Below, one piece after another: positions 6,062-13,839 of a stretch of DNA of 15,679 bases (position 1 is its first letter; each line of letters begins with the position of its first letter). Source of the stretch: Gemmatimonadota bacterium (GTDB taxonomy: Bacteria > Gemmatimonadota > Gemmatimonadetes > Palauibacterales > Palauibacteraceae); the NCBI GenBank assembly GCA_023554435.1, contig JAMJQV010000038.1:1-15679 (forward strand). The letters run 5' to 3'. The notes beneath the pieces were generated by a model, which saw nothing but the letters and a program-made list of their open reading frames with translations, was not told where the DNA came from and did not search any database. The translations under genes and the position numbers were made by a program.

Positions 6062-8872
6062 ATGCGAATCCGGATGTTCGATAGACTGACACGACTGACC
6101 GCAGCGATCCTGTTGGCTGCGCTGTTCCTGACTCCTGCTGCCGCTGTGGCGCAGGAGGTCAACTGCCTGATGTGCCATGAAAACCCGGCGTTCTTTCAGA
6201 GCCAGGAGAACGGCGAGCGCCTCGTGGTCACGCAGGAGTCTCTGTCCGCTTCGGTGCATGGCAGCCTGCGCTGCCAGGATTGCCATGCGGGCCTCGAGTT
6301 CCCGCATCAGGCCGATGCTCCCCCGCCCAGCTGCGCACAGTGCCACGGGCGGCAGACGCGGCAGCACACGCAATCACTGCACGGCCAGGCGGCCGCTCGC
6401 GGTGACGCCCTCGCGCCGGGATGCGTGGATTGCCATGGCTCACATGACGTCCTGTCGAGCCGGAACCTGGCGTCGCAGACGTCGGTCATGAACATCCCCG
6501 TCCTGTGCGGCGAGTGCCACCAGGAGGGAGCGGAGGTCGCGGAGCGCCGTCAGATTCACCAGGACAGCATCCTGTACAATTACTCGCTGTCCATCCACGG
6601 GGCGGGCCTGTTCGAGCGCGGGCTGTCCGTGACGGCCGTGTGCACGTCCTGCCACACGTCGCATTTCATCCTGCCGCACGAGGATTCACGCTCCAGCATC
6701 CACGTCGACAACGTCGCCGGGACCTGCATGGCGTGCCACGCCAGGATCGAGGAAGTGCACACGCAGGTCATCGAGGGGCGCCTTTGGGAAGAGGGGCCGC
6801 ACATGATCCCCGCGTGCGTGGACTGCCACCAGCCGCACGAGATCCGCAGGGTCTTCTACGACGCGGGTGTGGCGAACGCCGACTGTCAGGAATGCCACGC
6901 AGACCCGGACCTCACCGGCACGGACGCTGAGGGGAACACGGTCTCGATGTTCGTGGACGAGGGTCCATACAGCCTCGGCGAGCACCGGGGCACGACCTGT
7001 GCCCAGTGCCACGTCGAAGTGAGCGTGGGCTTTGACGAACGGCCGTGCGAGACGATTGCCTCACCGGTGGACTGCGCGATCTGCCACGCGGGTGAAGTCG
7101 AGCAATTCCAGGCCAGCAGCCATGGACGCCTAGCGGCCGAGGGCATCGCCGACGCGCCCGTGTGTCTGGATTGCCACGACCGGCACGCCACCGCCGACCA
7201 GACGAATCCGACATCTCCTACCTATCCGCGCAACGTCCCCGAGCTTTGCGGGACCTGCCACCAGGAGGGAGGGGCCGCGGCGCAGCGGATCCAGCGCGAG
7301 GGTCCGGACATCGTGGGTGGCTTCGAGATGAGCATCCACGGGAAGGGACTGCTGCAGAGCGGCCTCGTGGTGACGGCGACCTGCACGGACTGCCATGGGG
7401 CACACGCCGAGGCTCCAGTCACCGATTCGACCTCCATGATTCACCCGAACAACGTGGCGGCCACGTGCGGTCAGTGTCACCACGGAATCGAGGAGGAGTT
7501 CCGGGAGAGCATTCACTACCCGGAGAATGGGGACTACTCGGTCGAAGGCGAGCACCGGTACCCGACGTGCGAGGATTGCCATACCTCGCACACGATCAGC
7601 CGCACGGACCGGGACGATTTCCGGATGCTCATGATGAGCCAGTGCGGCCGTTGTCACGAAGACGAGTCGGAGACGTTCTTCGAGACGTACCACGGCAAGG
7701 TGTCGAGACTCGGGGGGGCGCGCGCAGCCAAGTGCTACGACTGTCACGGAACGCACAACATCCTCCCCAACTCGGAGCCGGCGTCGATGCTGGGGCGGGA
7801 GAATATCGTCGATACGTGCGCGCAGTGTCACCCGGCGGCGAACGAGAAGTTCACGGGATACCTGACGCACGCCACGCACCACGATCCGGACAAGTACCCG
7901 TGGCTGTTCTGGTCCTTCTGGCTCATGACCGGGCTACTGGTCAGTGTCCTGACGTTCTCGCTCATCCACACGGGCGCCTGGTTGTTCCGCCTGTGGCGCG
8001 AGCCGGAGCACTGGAAGGGTCACGTCGAGGCCGTGGGCGAGGAGCGAAAGCAGTTGTACCGGCGCTTCACGCAGTTCCAGCGGATCATGCACCTGGTCAT
8101 GCTGCTCAGCTTCATGCTGCTGGCCGCCACCGGCATGGCCCTCAAGTTCTCCTGGATGGGGTGGGCGAAACTGTTCTCGCGCATGGTCGGAGGATTCGAG
8201 GCCATGGGCGTCCTGCACCGGCTGGGAGCCGTGGCTTTGATCGGCATCTTCATCGTGCACCTTTGGGACGTCCGCAAGCAGAAGCGCGCGGCTGGGACAA
8301 CCTGGAAGGAGTACATCTTCTCGCGCGACTCGCTGATGTTCAACAAGAACGACGGCCGCGAATTGGTGGCCTCGATCAAGTGGTTCTTCGGCAAGGGAGA
8401 GAGGCCCAACTACGGCCGATTCACCTATTGGGAGAAGTTCGACTACTTCGCGGTCTTCTGGGGTATGTTCATCATCGGGTCCACCGGGCTCTTGCTGTGG
8501 TTCCCGGAGTTCTTCACGAACGTGCTGCCCGGCTGGTTCGTCAATGTGGCCACGATCATCCACAGTGATGAGGCGCTGCTGGCGGTGGCGTTCATCTTCA
8601 CCATTCACTTCTTCAACACGCACTTCCGTCTGGACAAGTTCCCGATGGACCCGGTGATCTTCACGGGCCGGGTCCCTCTCGAGGAGCTCAAGCGTGACAA
8701 GCCGATGGAGTACGAGCGCATGAAGGCGGAGGGCAAGCTGGAAGAGCGGCTGGTCGAGCCGCTTCCGAAGGAGTTCGAGACCACCGTTCGCGTCTTCGGC
8801 TTCACGATGCTCGCGATCGGACTCACGATCGTCGCACTCATTCTGTACACGATGCTGTTTGGGTACAGATAG
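6062..8872 (+). CDS. Giant CbcL-like inner-membrane cytochrome: 19 c-type hemes fused to a b-type membrane domain
   Basis: This 936-residue paralogue of the preceding cytochrome starts with a Sec signal (cleavage after A-V-A, residue 30). Nineteen CXXCH sites run from CLMCH at 35-39 to CAQCH near residue 590. Hemes 1-8 and 9-16 are two copies of an octaheme module, followed by a three-heme tail. The membrane part has a lead helix (about 612-640), four b-domain helices and an extra C-terminal helix (911-934) that the smaller paralogue lacks. Candidate heme b ligands H677, H719, H733, H834 and H849 keep the spacings of the smaller protein (42, 14 and 15 residues within pairs). The expected role is quinol/cytochrome electron exchange, with the long heme domain reaching far into the periplasm. 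The ATG at 6062 is chosen because GGAGG precedes it by four bases; the upstream in-frame codons look non-coding. Confidence 0.9.
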   Translation: MRIRMFDRLTRLTAAILLAALFLTPAAAVAQEVNCLMCHENPAFFQSQENGERLVVTQESLSASVHGSLRCQDCHAGLEFPHQADAPPPSCAQCHGRQTRQHTQSLHGQAAARGDALAPGCVDCHGSHDVLSSRNLASQTSVMNIPVLCGECHQEGAEVAERRQIHQDSILYNYSLSIHGAGLFERGLSVTAVCTSCHTSHFILPHEDSRSSIHVDNVAGTCMACHARIEEVHTQVIEGRLWEEGPHMIPACVDCHQPHEIRRVFYDAGVANADCQECHADPDLTGTDAEGNTVSMFVDEGPYSLGEHRGTTCAQCHVEVSVGFDERPCETIASPVDCAICHAGEVEQFQASSHGRLAAEGIADAPVCLDCHDRHATADQTNPTSPTYPRNVPELCGTCHQEGGAAAQRIQREGPDIVGGFEMSIHGKGLLQSGLVVTATCTDCHGAHAEAPVTDSTSMIHPNNVAATCGQCHHGIEEEFRESIHYPENGDYSVEGEHRYPTCEDCHTSHTISRTDRDDFRMLMMSQCGRCHEDESETFFETYHGKVSRLGGARAAKCYDCHGTHNILPNSEPASMLGRENIVDTCAQCHPAANEKFTGYLTHATHHDPDKYPWLFWSFWLMTGLLVSVLTFSLIHTGAWLFRLWREPEHWKGHVEAVGEERKQLYRRFTQFQRIMHLVMLLSFMLLAATGMALKFSWMGWAKLFSRMVGGFEAMGVLHRLGAVALIGIFIVHLWDVRKQKRAAGTTWKEYIFSRDSLMFNKNDGRELVASIKWFFGKGERPNYGRFTYWEKFDYFAVFWGMFIIGSTGLLLWFPEFFTNVLPGWFVNVATIIHSDEALLAVAFIFTIHFFNTHFRLDKFPMDPVIFTGRVPLEELKRDKPMEYERMKAEGKLEERLVEPLPKEFETTVRVFGFTMLAIGLTIVALILYTMLFGYR
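6164..7642 (+). repeat. Two tandem octaheme modules inside the 19-heme cytochrome
   Basis: Module 1 runs from heme 1 (6164) to 6883 and module 2 from heme 9 (6884) to 7642, 240 and 253 residues long. Matching landmarks are heme 1 CLMCH-E-N-P with heme 9 CQECH-A-D-P, hemes 3/11 and 4/12 with exactly 30 residues between the paired sites, hemes 5/13 each followed by Q-E-G, S-I-H-G-A-G-L with S-I-H-G-K-G-L, and I-H-V-D-N-V-A with I-H-P-N-N-V-A before hemes 7/15. Protein similarity is clear but the DNA has diverged, so the duplication is old. Confidence 0.85.
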
Positions 8873-8917
8873 CCGATCGCACAGCGGGGCCGGGAGCTTC
8901 CGGCTCCGTATTGTCGA

Positions 8918-8957
8918 GGCCGGGCGGGCGGGCTTGATCCAATCCGCCCGCCCGGCC
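8918..8957 (+). terminator. GC-rich hairpin after the 19-heme gene
   Basis: A perfect 14-base stem (GGCCGGGCGGGCGG with CCGCCCGCCCGGCC) encloses a 12-base loop, 45 bases after the stop codon. The following ATGTTTCAT is only weakly T-rich. It separates the inner-membrane cytochrome genes from the porin/dodecaheme operon. A smaller hairpin, GGAGC-TTCCG-GCTCC, precedes it. Confidence 0.7.
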
Positions 8958-9021
8958 ATGTTTCATGGAGCCGTCCAGGAAGCTCCGTGACAGGTAACCT
9001 CAAGCGTGTCGGAGCAGGACC

Positions 9022-10476
9022 ATGACTGTCCATCGCCGGCCGTTCTTCTTGTTCCTCGCGTTCGCCGTGGCGTCGCTGCCAACGGTGGCCCAGGCCCAGG
9101 GCATACGCGGTGACGTGAGACTCAACTGGGGCTGGATGCAGCTCCAACCGTTCGCACAGGACTCGGTTCCGGAGGGGGATGTCTCGGGCTCGGGCCTGCA
9201 GCGTCAGCTGGCGAACGGAACCGTAGTGTCGTGTATCGAGGGCGACTACTGTCGCTGGTACGAGAACAACGGCCAGCGCCAGGACATCATGCCATTCACC
9301 CAGGACCTGCGATTCGCCGGGTGGACCGGTGTCCAGGGGCTGTCGTTTCACGGGCAGATGCGCACGCGCCTGGGCAGTGACGACCTGTGGCCACGCACCG
9401 ATCAGAAGTTCGACCTGCTCACGGGCTACCTCAGTTACAATCGGTCGGCTTTCCAGATCAAAGCGGGTCGGATGTACCGGGCGTCGGGCCTTGGGTACTA
9501 CAACTTCGACGGCGCATCGGCCGTTTGGCGCGGACTCGGATGGATGTGGGTCGAGGGATACGCCGGCTGGAGCCTGGCTCGCGGTGTCAACGCGCCGCGA
9601 AACGGCAGCCTGTACCAGGACGCGGACCTACTGGCCACGGACCGGCGCGCTTATCTCTTCGGTGGCGAGCTCGGCTTCCGTGGGGGCAAGGTGTTCTCCG
9701 GCTCGGCGACCTACCAGCGCGAGCTCCGCACCGATCGACTGGCCCTCTATTCCGAAAGAGCGGCGGTCAACCTGAGGGCGCTCGTGGGTGCCTGGGCGTT
9801 CGACGGTGGCGCCAGCTACGACTTCGCCTTCGACCAGCTCAACGACGCCCGGATCCGGGTCACGACGCCGCAGGTGCTCGGGATCAAGTTTGCCGCGCAG
9901 GCCAGGCACTACACTCCGTTCTTCGACTACTGGACGATCTGGAGTGCCTTCTCTCCCGTCGGCTTCGACGAGGCCCGGCTTTCCGGTACGTGGACCTCCA
10001 GGGACCTCCCGCTGCTCGTCGAGATCGGGGGGGCCTACCGTGAGTACGAAGACACGAACGCTGGTTCATCGAACAGCACGATCCGCAAGGACGGCTACCG
10101 CGGCTTCGGCCGGGTCTACTGGAGCCCGGACCGGTGGTACGTGGACGCACGCTACCGCGCGGAAGACGGATTCGGAGGCTCCCGTTACGGTGGCGACCTC
10201 GTCGTGGGCCGCTATCTGACCCTGGGCTCTGCCTCCTACGTCGCCCTGCGGGGCACCGCGACGGAGACCCTGTACGAGTTCCGCGAAGGCGAGCGCTACG
10301 TGGTCGGCGGCGCCGTAGAAGGATCGTATGACATCACGAAGGCCAACCTGACGCTCGACGCCAGCCTCGGTTTCTACCAGATCGAAGACAAGAACCGGCC
10401 CCTGGCCGATACCTGGACGGAAGGTCGCGCGAGCGTCGGATTGCGCTGGCGCTTCAACACTGGAGGTACCCGATGA
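9022..10476 (+). CDS. Outer-membrane beta-barrel porin, putative porin-cytochrome conduit subunit
   Basis: This 484-residue protein has a Sec signal (A-Q-A, cleavage after residue 25) and then almost continuous alternating polar/hydrophobic strands rich in Tyr, Trp and Gly with short turns, the look of a large outer-membrane barrel. It ends in a strand (A-S-V-G-L-R-W-R-F) a few residues before the stop. The next gene, for a dodecaheme cytochrome, overlaps it by ATGA, which is the arrangement of porin-cytochrome conduits such as MtrAB, PioAB, OmbB/OmaB and ExtAB. By that analogy the barrel would sheath the cytochrome across the outer membrane. It is shorter than MtrB (about 700 residues). One Cys pair (C71-x5-C77, C-I-E-G-D-Y-C) near the N terminus could form a disulfide. 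The start is set by GGAG seven bases before the ATG and by the signal peptide. A conduit role is inferred from context, not from a motif. Confidence 0.82.
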   Translation: MTVHRRPFFLFLAFAVASLPTVAQAQGIRGDVRLNWGWMQLQPFAQDSVPEGDVSGSGLQRQLANGTVVSCIEGDYCRWYENNGQRQDIMPFTQDLRFAGWTGVQGLSFHGQMRTRLGSDDLWPRTDQKFDLLTGYLSYNRSAFQIKAGRMYRASGLGYYNFDGASAVWRGLGWMWVEGYAGWSLARGVNAPRNGSLYQDADLLATDRRAYLFGGELGFRGGKVFSGSATYQRELRTDRLALYSERAAVNLRALVGAWAFDGGASYDFAFDQLNDARIRVTTPQVLGIKFAAQARHYTPFFDYWTIWSAFSPVGFDEARLSGTWTSRDLPLLVEIGGAYREYEDTNAGSSNSTIRKDGYRGFGRVYWSPDRWYVDARYRAEDGFGGSRYGGDLVVGRYLTLGSASYVALRGTATETLYEFREGERYVVGGAVEGSYDITKANLTLDASLGFYQIEDKNRPLADTWTEGRASVGLRWRFNTGGTR

Positions 10477-11420
10477 GGCGGCTCGCTTACCTGGGCGCCC
10501 TCGTTCTCACGGTCGGCGCCGGAGCGCTGTTCGCGGCCTCCCGTGGCTCCTTCGATTTCCCGCACGAGAAGCACGCGGCCCTCGGTGGAGCCGGGTGTGA
10601 GAGTTGTCACGCTGGCATCTACTCGGGCGACGCGGCGCAGAACGTCTCCGCCGACCCGGCTCTGTGCGCGGGATGCCACAACGGCCAGGCGTTCCCCGAG
10701 GTGGGATACACCGGATACACACCGCAGGAAAGTGGCCTGAAGTTCCAGCATGCCACGCACCCGAAGCTGGGTTGCCAGAGCTGCCACCGCGATCCGGACG
10801 GCGAGGGTGACATGGCCGTGCAGGCCGCATCGGGTGACACCTGCCTGGCATGCCATGGCAACGGGGCCACCGACCACTTCGAGGTCGGCGTCAACCCTTG
10901 CGAGACCTGCCACTACGATCCGGCGCCTGGCCACACGCCCGATTTCATGACGCAGCATGCCACCGCCGCCGCGGCGGAGCTCCCGAACTGCACGCAGTGC
11001 CACCGGGAGACCTTCTGCGTCGACTGCCACGATGGGCCGACGAACCCGGGCACGCAGTACCACCCGGCGAACTTCGTCACCCGCCACAGCGCCGAGTCGT
11101 GGGCCGCCCCGATGGAGTGCGCCGAGTGTCACTCGCGAGAGGTCTTCTGCCGCGACTGCCACTCGAACCAGGGTGTCGCGCAGGATGGGCGCCAGAACGG
11201 TGGCTACCACGATGGCGTGGCCAACTGGCTGCAGCAGCACGGCGCCGCCGCGCGGCAGGGCCTGGAGAGCTGCACCACATGCCACCAGCAGACCGAGTGC
11301 CTGGCCTGTCACTCCGCCAGGGAGGGTTGGCGCGTGAATCCGCACGGACCGGACTTCGATCCTGAGCGGGCTGCGGACCGCAGCACGCAGTCGTGCGCGA
11401 TCTGCCACACGGGGTACTGA
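10473..11420 (+). CDS. Periplasmic dodecaheme c-type cytochrome, porin partner
   Basis: This 315-residue protein has a short hydrophobic N-terminal signal or anchor (residues 4-22, no sharp cleavage motif) and 12 CXXCH sites: CESCH, CAGCH, CQSCH, CLACH, CETCH, CTQCH, CVDCH, CAECH, CRDCH, CTTCH, CLACH and CAICH. Hemes 6-11 form three close pairs (CTQCH-RETF-CVDCH, CAECH-SREVF-CRDCH, CTTCH-QQTE-CLACH), and histidines before each pair would serve as axial ligands. About one heme per 26 residues is the density expected of a molecular wire such as MtrA (10 hemes) or ExtA (12 hemes). The gene starts inside the porin stop (ATGA) with its own GGAGG six bases upstream, so the two proteins should be made together and probably form one complex in the outer membrane. 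A strong terminator follows. Confidence 0.9.
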   Translation: MRRLAYLGALVLTVGAGALFAASRGSFDFPHEKHAALGGAGCESCHAGIYSGDAAQNVSADPALCAGCHNGQAFPEVGYTGYTPQESGLKFQHATHPKLGCQSCHRDPDGEGDMAVQAASGDTCLACHGNGATDHFEVGVNPCETCHYDPAPGHTPDFMTQHATAAAAELPNCTQCHRETFCVDCHDGPTNPGTQYHPANFVTRHSAESWAAPMECAECHSREVFCRDCHSNQGVAQDGRQNGGYHDGVANWLQQHGAAARQGLESCTTCHQQTECLACHSAREGWRVNPHGPDFDPERAADRSTQSCAICHTGY

Positions 11421-11448
11421 GCCGAGCCCACTGCAGGCATCATGACAG

Positions 11449-11481
11449 GAGGGGCCGCAACCGTGATGGTTGCGGCCCCTC
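11449..11481. terminator. Strong hairpin terminator between convergent genes
   Basis: A 14-base stem (GAGGGGCCGCAACC with GGTTGCGGCCCCTC) with a GTGAT loop starts 29 bases after the dodecaheme stop codon. The dipeptidyl peptidase gene converges from the right and ends at 11550, so the hairpin can stop both transcripts. Neither side has a long T-run. Confidence 0.75.
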
Positions 11482-11549
11482 TGTCGTTCAGTCCGCGGAT
11501 CCGGATCTCGCCGTTGGCGGAAGCCCCGGCTCGAATCTTCTGGAGCGGG

Positions 11550-13817
11550 CTATCGACCCATCCAGCTCGCCTGCGCCGGCGCCGCCGGTTCAGGTGCCGT
11601 CTCGAGCAGCGTCCGATGAAGGAACCGGGTCATCATCTCGTACAGGTTCACCGACAGGACTCGTCCCCGGACGCCATGACGCTGGCCCGGATAGAGCCTC
11701 ATGTCGAACTGCTTCCCCGCCTGCTCGAGCTCGGCGATCATCTTGAGCGTATTCTGGGGATGCACGTTGTCATCCGCGGTGCCGTGGATGATCAGCAGCT
11801 CACCTTCCAGGCCTTCCGCGTGTGAGAGCGGCGCCCCGATCGAGTACCCCTCCGGGTTCTCCTGCGGCGTGCGCATGAAGCGCTCCGTGTAGATCGTGTC
11901 GTAAAGTTCCCACGAAGTCACCGGCGCGCCGGCGATCGCCGCAGCGATCTGTTCGCCGCCCAGGAGCGACGTCATGAGCGCCATGTACCCGCCGTAACTC
12001 CAACCCCAGATCCCGATACGCGAAGCGTCCACGTAGGGCAGATCGCCGAGTTGACGCACGGCCGCCAGCTGGTCAGCCGTCTCCAGCTGTCCGAGACGCA
12101 GGTAGACCTGCTTCTCGAACTCGCGCCCGCGCGCGCCCGTTCCGCGGTTGTCCACGCTGGCGACCAGGATCCCGTCCCGGACCAGCATCTGGTGCCACAG
12201 GTATCGCGTTCCTCCCCACGAGTCCCGGACCGTCTGGCTGCCGGGTCCCCCATACACGTACAGGAGAAGCGGGTATGTCTTCCCGGGATCGAAGTCGCGC
12301 GGCTTGATGATCCACGCATTCAACGCGCTCCCGTCAGCCCCCTGTACCGTAAAGAACTCCGGTTCGCGCAGGTCGAGGCCCTCCAGCTTCCCTGCAAGCT
12401 CGGCATTGTCCGCCAGTACCCGTACCTCACTGCCATCCGCTACCCGCCGAAGTCGCGTCACGGGCGGCGTTCCGATCGAGGAGTAGGTGTCGGTGAAGAA
12501 CGAAAAGTCCGGACTGAATCGAGCCGAGTGCGTCCCGCGCCCGCCAGCGAGCCGGGTCATGTCTCCTCCGTCGAGCGACGCCGAGTAGACCGAACGAGTC
12601 GTCGGACTCTCCGAGGCCGCGGTGAAGAAGATCCTGTCCTCCGCCTCGTCCACCCCGTGGAACGCCGTCACGTCCCAGTTGCCGCGGGTGAGCTGCCGCA
12701 CCATCCGCCCCGAGCGATCGTACAGGTACACGTGCGAGAAGCCGTCCCGGTCGCTCGTCCACGTGAATCCCTGCCCGTCGTCGAGCCAGTGCAGATCGTC
12801 GTTGGCGTTGAGCCAGGCCTCGTCCCGCTCCGAAAACAGCAGCGATGTCTGGCCGGTATTCGCATCCCCGAGGAGAAGATCGAGCTGGCTCTGGTGTCGG
12901 TTCAGCCGCTGGATCACCACCTCGTCCGAAGACGCGGCCCACTCCATCCTCGCGATGTAGACATCCTGGTCGGATCCGATGTCGAACCAGGTGGTCTCGC
13001 CGGAAGCCAGCTCGACCGCTCCCACGCGAACCGTCGAGTTGGCCTCTCCTGCCTTGGGGTAGCGGACGCCTTTGAGTTCCGGGTAGAGCGGCATGGCGTC
13101 CACCAGCCAGTAGGTACGAATCGGGCTCTGATCAAACCGCCAGTAGGCCAGCTTCGAGCCGTCAGGGCTCCATCGGAAGGCATCCCGCAGCCCCAGCTCC
13201 TCTTCGTACACCCAGTCGGTGGTGCCGTTGATGATCGTCTCACTGCCATCGAAGGTGAGGCGCTGCTCCTCGCCACTGGCCAGGTCGACGACGTAGAGGT
13301 CGTTCTCCCGGACAAACGCGACCTGCCGCCCGTCGGGAGAGAACTTGGCGAACATCTGCCATCCCTCGGCGTCACTCACGGGAATGAGGCCGCGGGTCGG
13401 AAAATCGAATACGTAGTAGCGACCCTTCGTACGAGCCCTCCATACCTGCTGGCTCTCCGCGAAGATCAGCAGCCGCCGGCCGTCGGAGGAGAACGTGTAG
13501 CTCTCGATCCGCAGGGGCTCGTCCGAACCCTGCTTGATCAACTCGGCGGCCGAGACCAGCTTCTCCCGCTGGCCCGTTCGGGCATCGACTTGCCACAACT
13601 CGCTGTGCCCGGCCGAATCACGCTCGATCGTGGACCAATGCAGTCCGTCGGGCATCCAGCGTACCCTTACAGACTGCCCGCTGAAGTCTCCGCTACCATA
13701 GATCCGCTCGACCGTGAGATCCTGCTGCCCGACGGCCGCCGAGGGATCCGAGATCGACACGAGCCCGACCGCCAGGACCCCAACCGCCATCCGGACCGTG
13801 TATCGCGCATACGTCAT
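11550..13817 (-). CDS. Secreted S9 family dipeptidyl peptidase (DPP IV type)
   Basis: This 755-residue serine peptidase has an N-terminal signal (hydrophobic to about residue 24), a DPPIV_N beta-propeller over roughly residues 40-490 and a C-terminal alpha/beta-hydrolase domain. The catalytic triad is visible as Ser607 in G-W-S-Y-G-G-Y, Asp682 in H-G-T-A-D-D-N-V-H and His714 in P-G-Q-R-H-G-V. The propeller carries D-W-V-Y-E-E-E (Glu205-207), the double-Glu that binds the free N terminus in DPP IV enzymes, so it should release N-terminal dipeptides from peptides in the periplasm or outside. The start is set by GGAG eight bases upstream and by the signal peptide; the ORF extends further upstream without support. 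It lies 22 bases downstream of the Asp-box gene and is probably co-transcribed with it. Such peptidases suit a protein-degrading heterotroph and have no evident link to the cytochromes. Confidence 0.95.
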   Translation of the reverse strand: MTYARYTVRMAVGVLAVGLVSISDPSAAVGQQDLTVERIYGSGDFSGQSVRVRWMPDGLHWSTIERDSAGHSELWQVDARTGQREKLVSAAELIKQGSDEPLRIESYTFSSDGRRLLIFAESQQVWRARTKGRYYVFDFPTRGLIPVSDAEGWQMFAKFSPDGRQVAFVRENDLYVVDLASGEEQRLTFDGSETIINGTTDWVYEEELGLRDAFRWSPDGSKLAYWRFDQSPIRTYWLVDAMPLYPELKGVRYPKAGEANSTVRVGAVELASGETTWFDIGSDQDVYIARMEWAASSDEVVIQRLNRHQSQLDLLLGDANTGQTSLLFSERDEAWLNANDDLHWLDDGQGFTWTSDRDGFSHVYLYDRSGRMVRQLTRGNWDVTAFHGVDEAEDRIFFTAASESPTTRSVYSASLDGGDMTRLAGGRGTHSARFSPDFSFFTDTYSSIGTPPVTRLRRVADGSEVRVLADNAELAGKLEGLDLREPEFFTVQGADGSALNAWIIKPRDFDPGKTYPLLLYVYGGPGSQTVRDSWGGTRYLWHQMLVRDGILVASVDNRGTGARGREFEKQVYLRLGQLETADQLAAVRQLGDLPYVDASRIGIWGWSYGGYMALMTSLLGGEQIAAAIAGAPVTSWELYDTIYTERFMRTPQENPEGYSIGAPLSHAEGLEGELLIIHGTADDNVHPQNTLKMIAELEQAGKQFDMRLYPGQRHGVRGRVLSVNLYEMMTRFLHRTLLETAPEPAAPAQASWMGR

Positions 13818-13839
13818 CGAAATCACTCCGTCGATAGAA

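Noticed and set aside
6164..7860. Regularly spaced repeats that could suggest a CRISPR array
   Set aside because: The recurring sequence is the TGC-x-x-TGC-CAC codon pattern of heme sites inside one long reading frame, with irregular spacing and no constant repeat.
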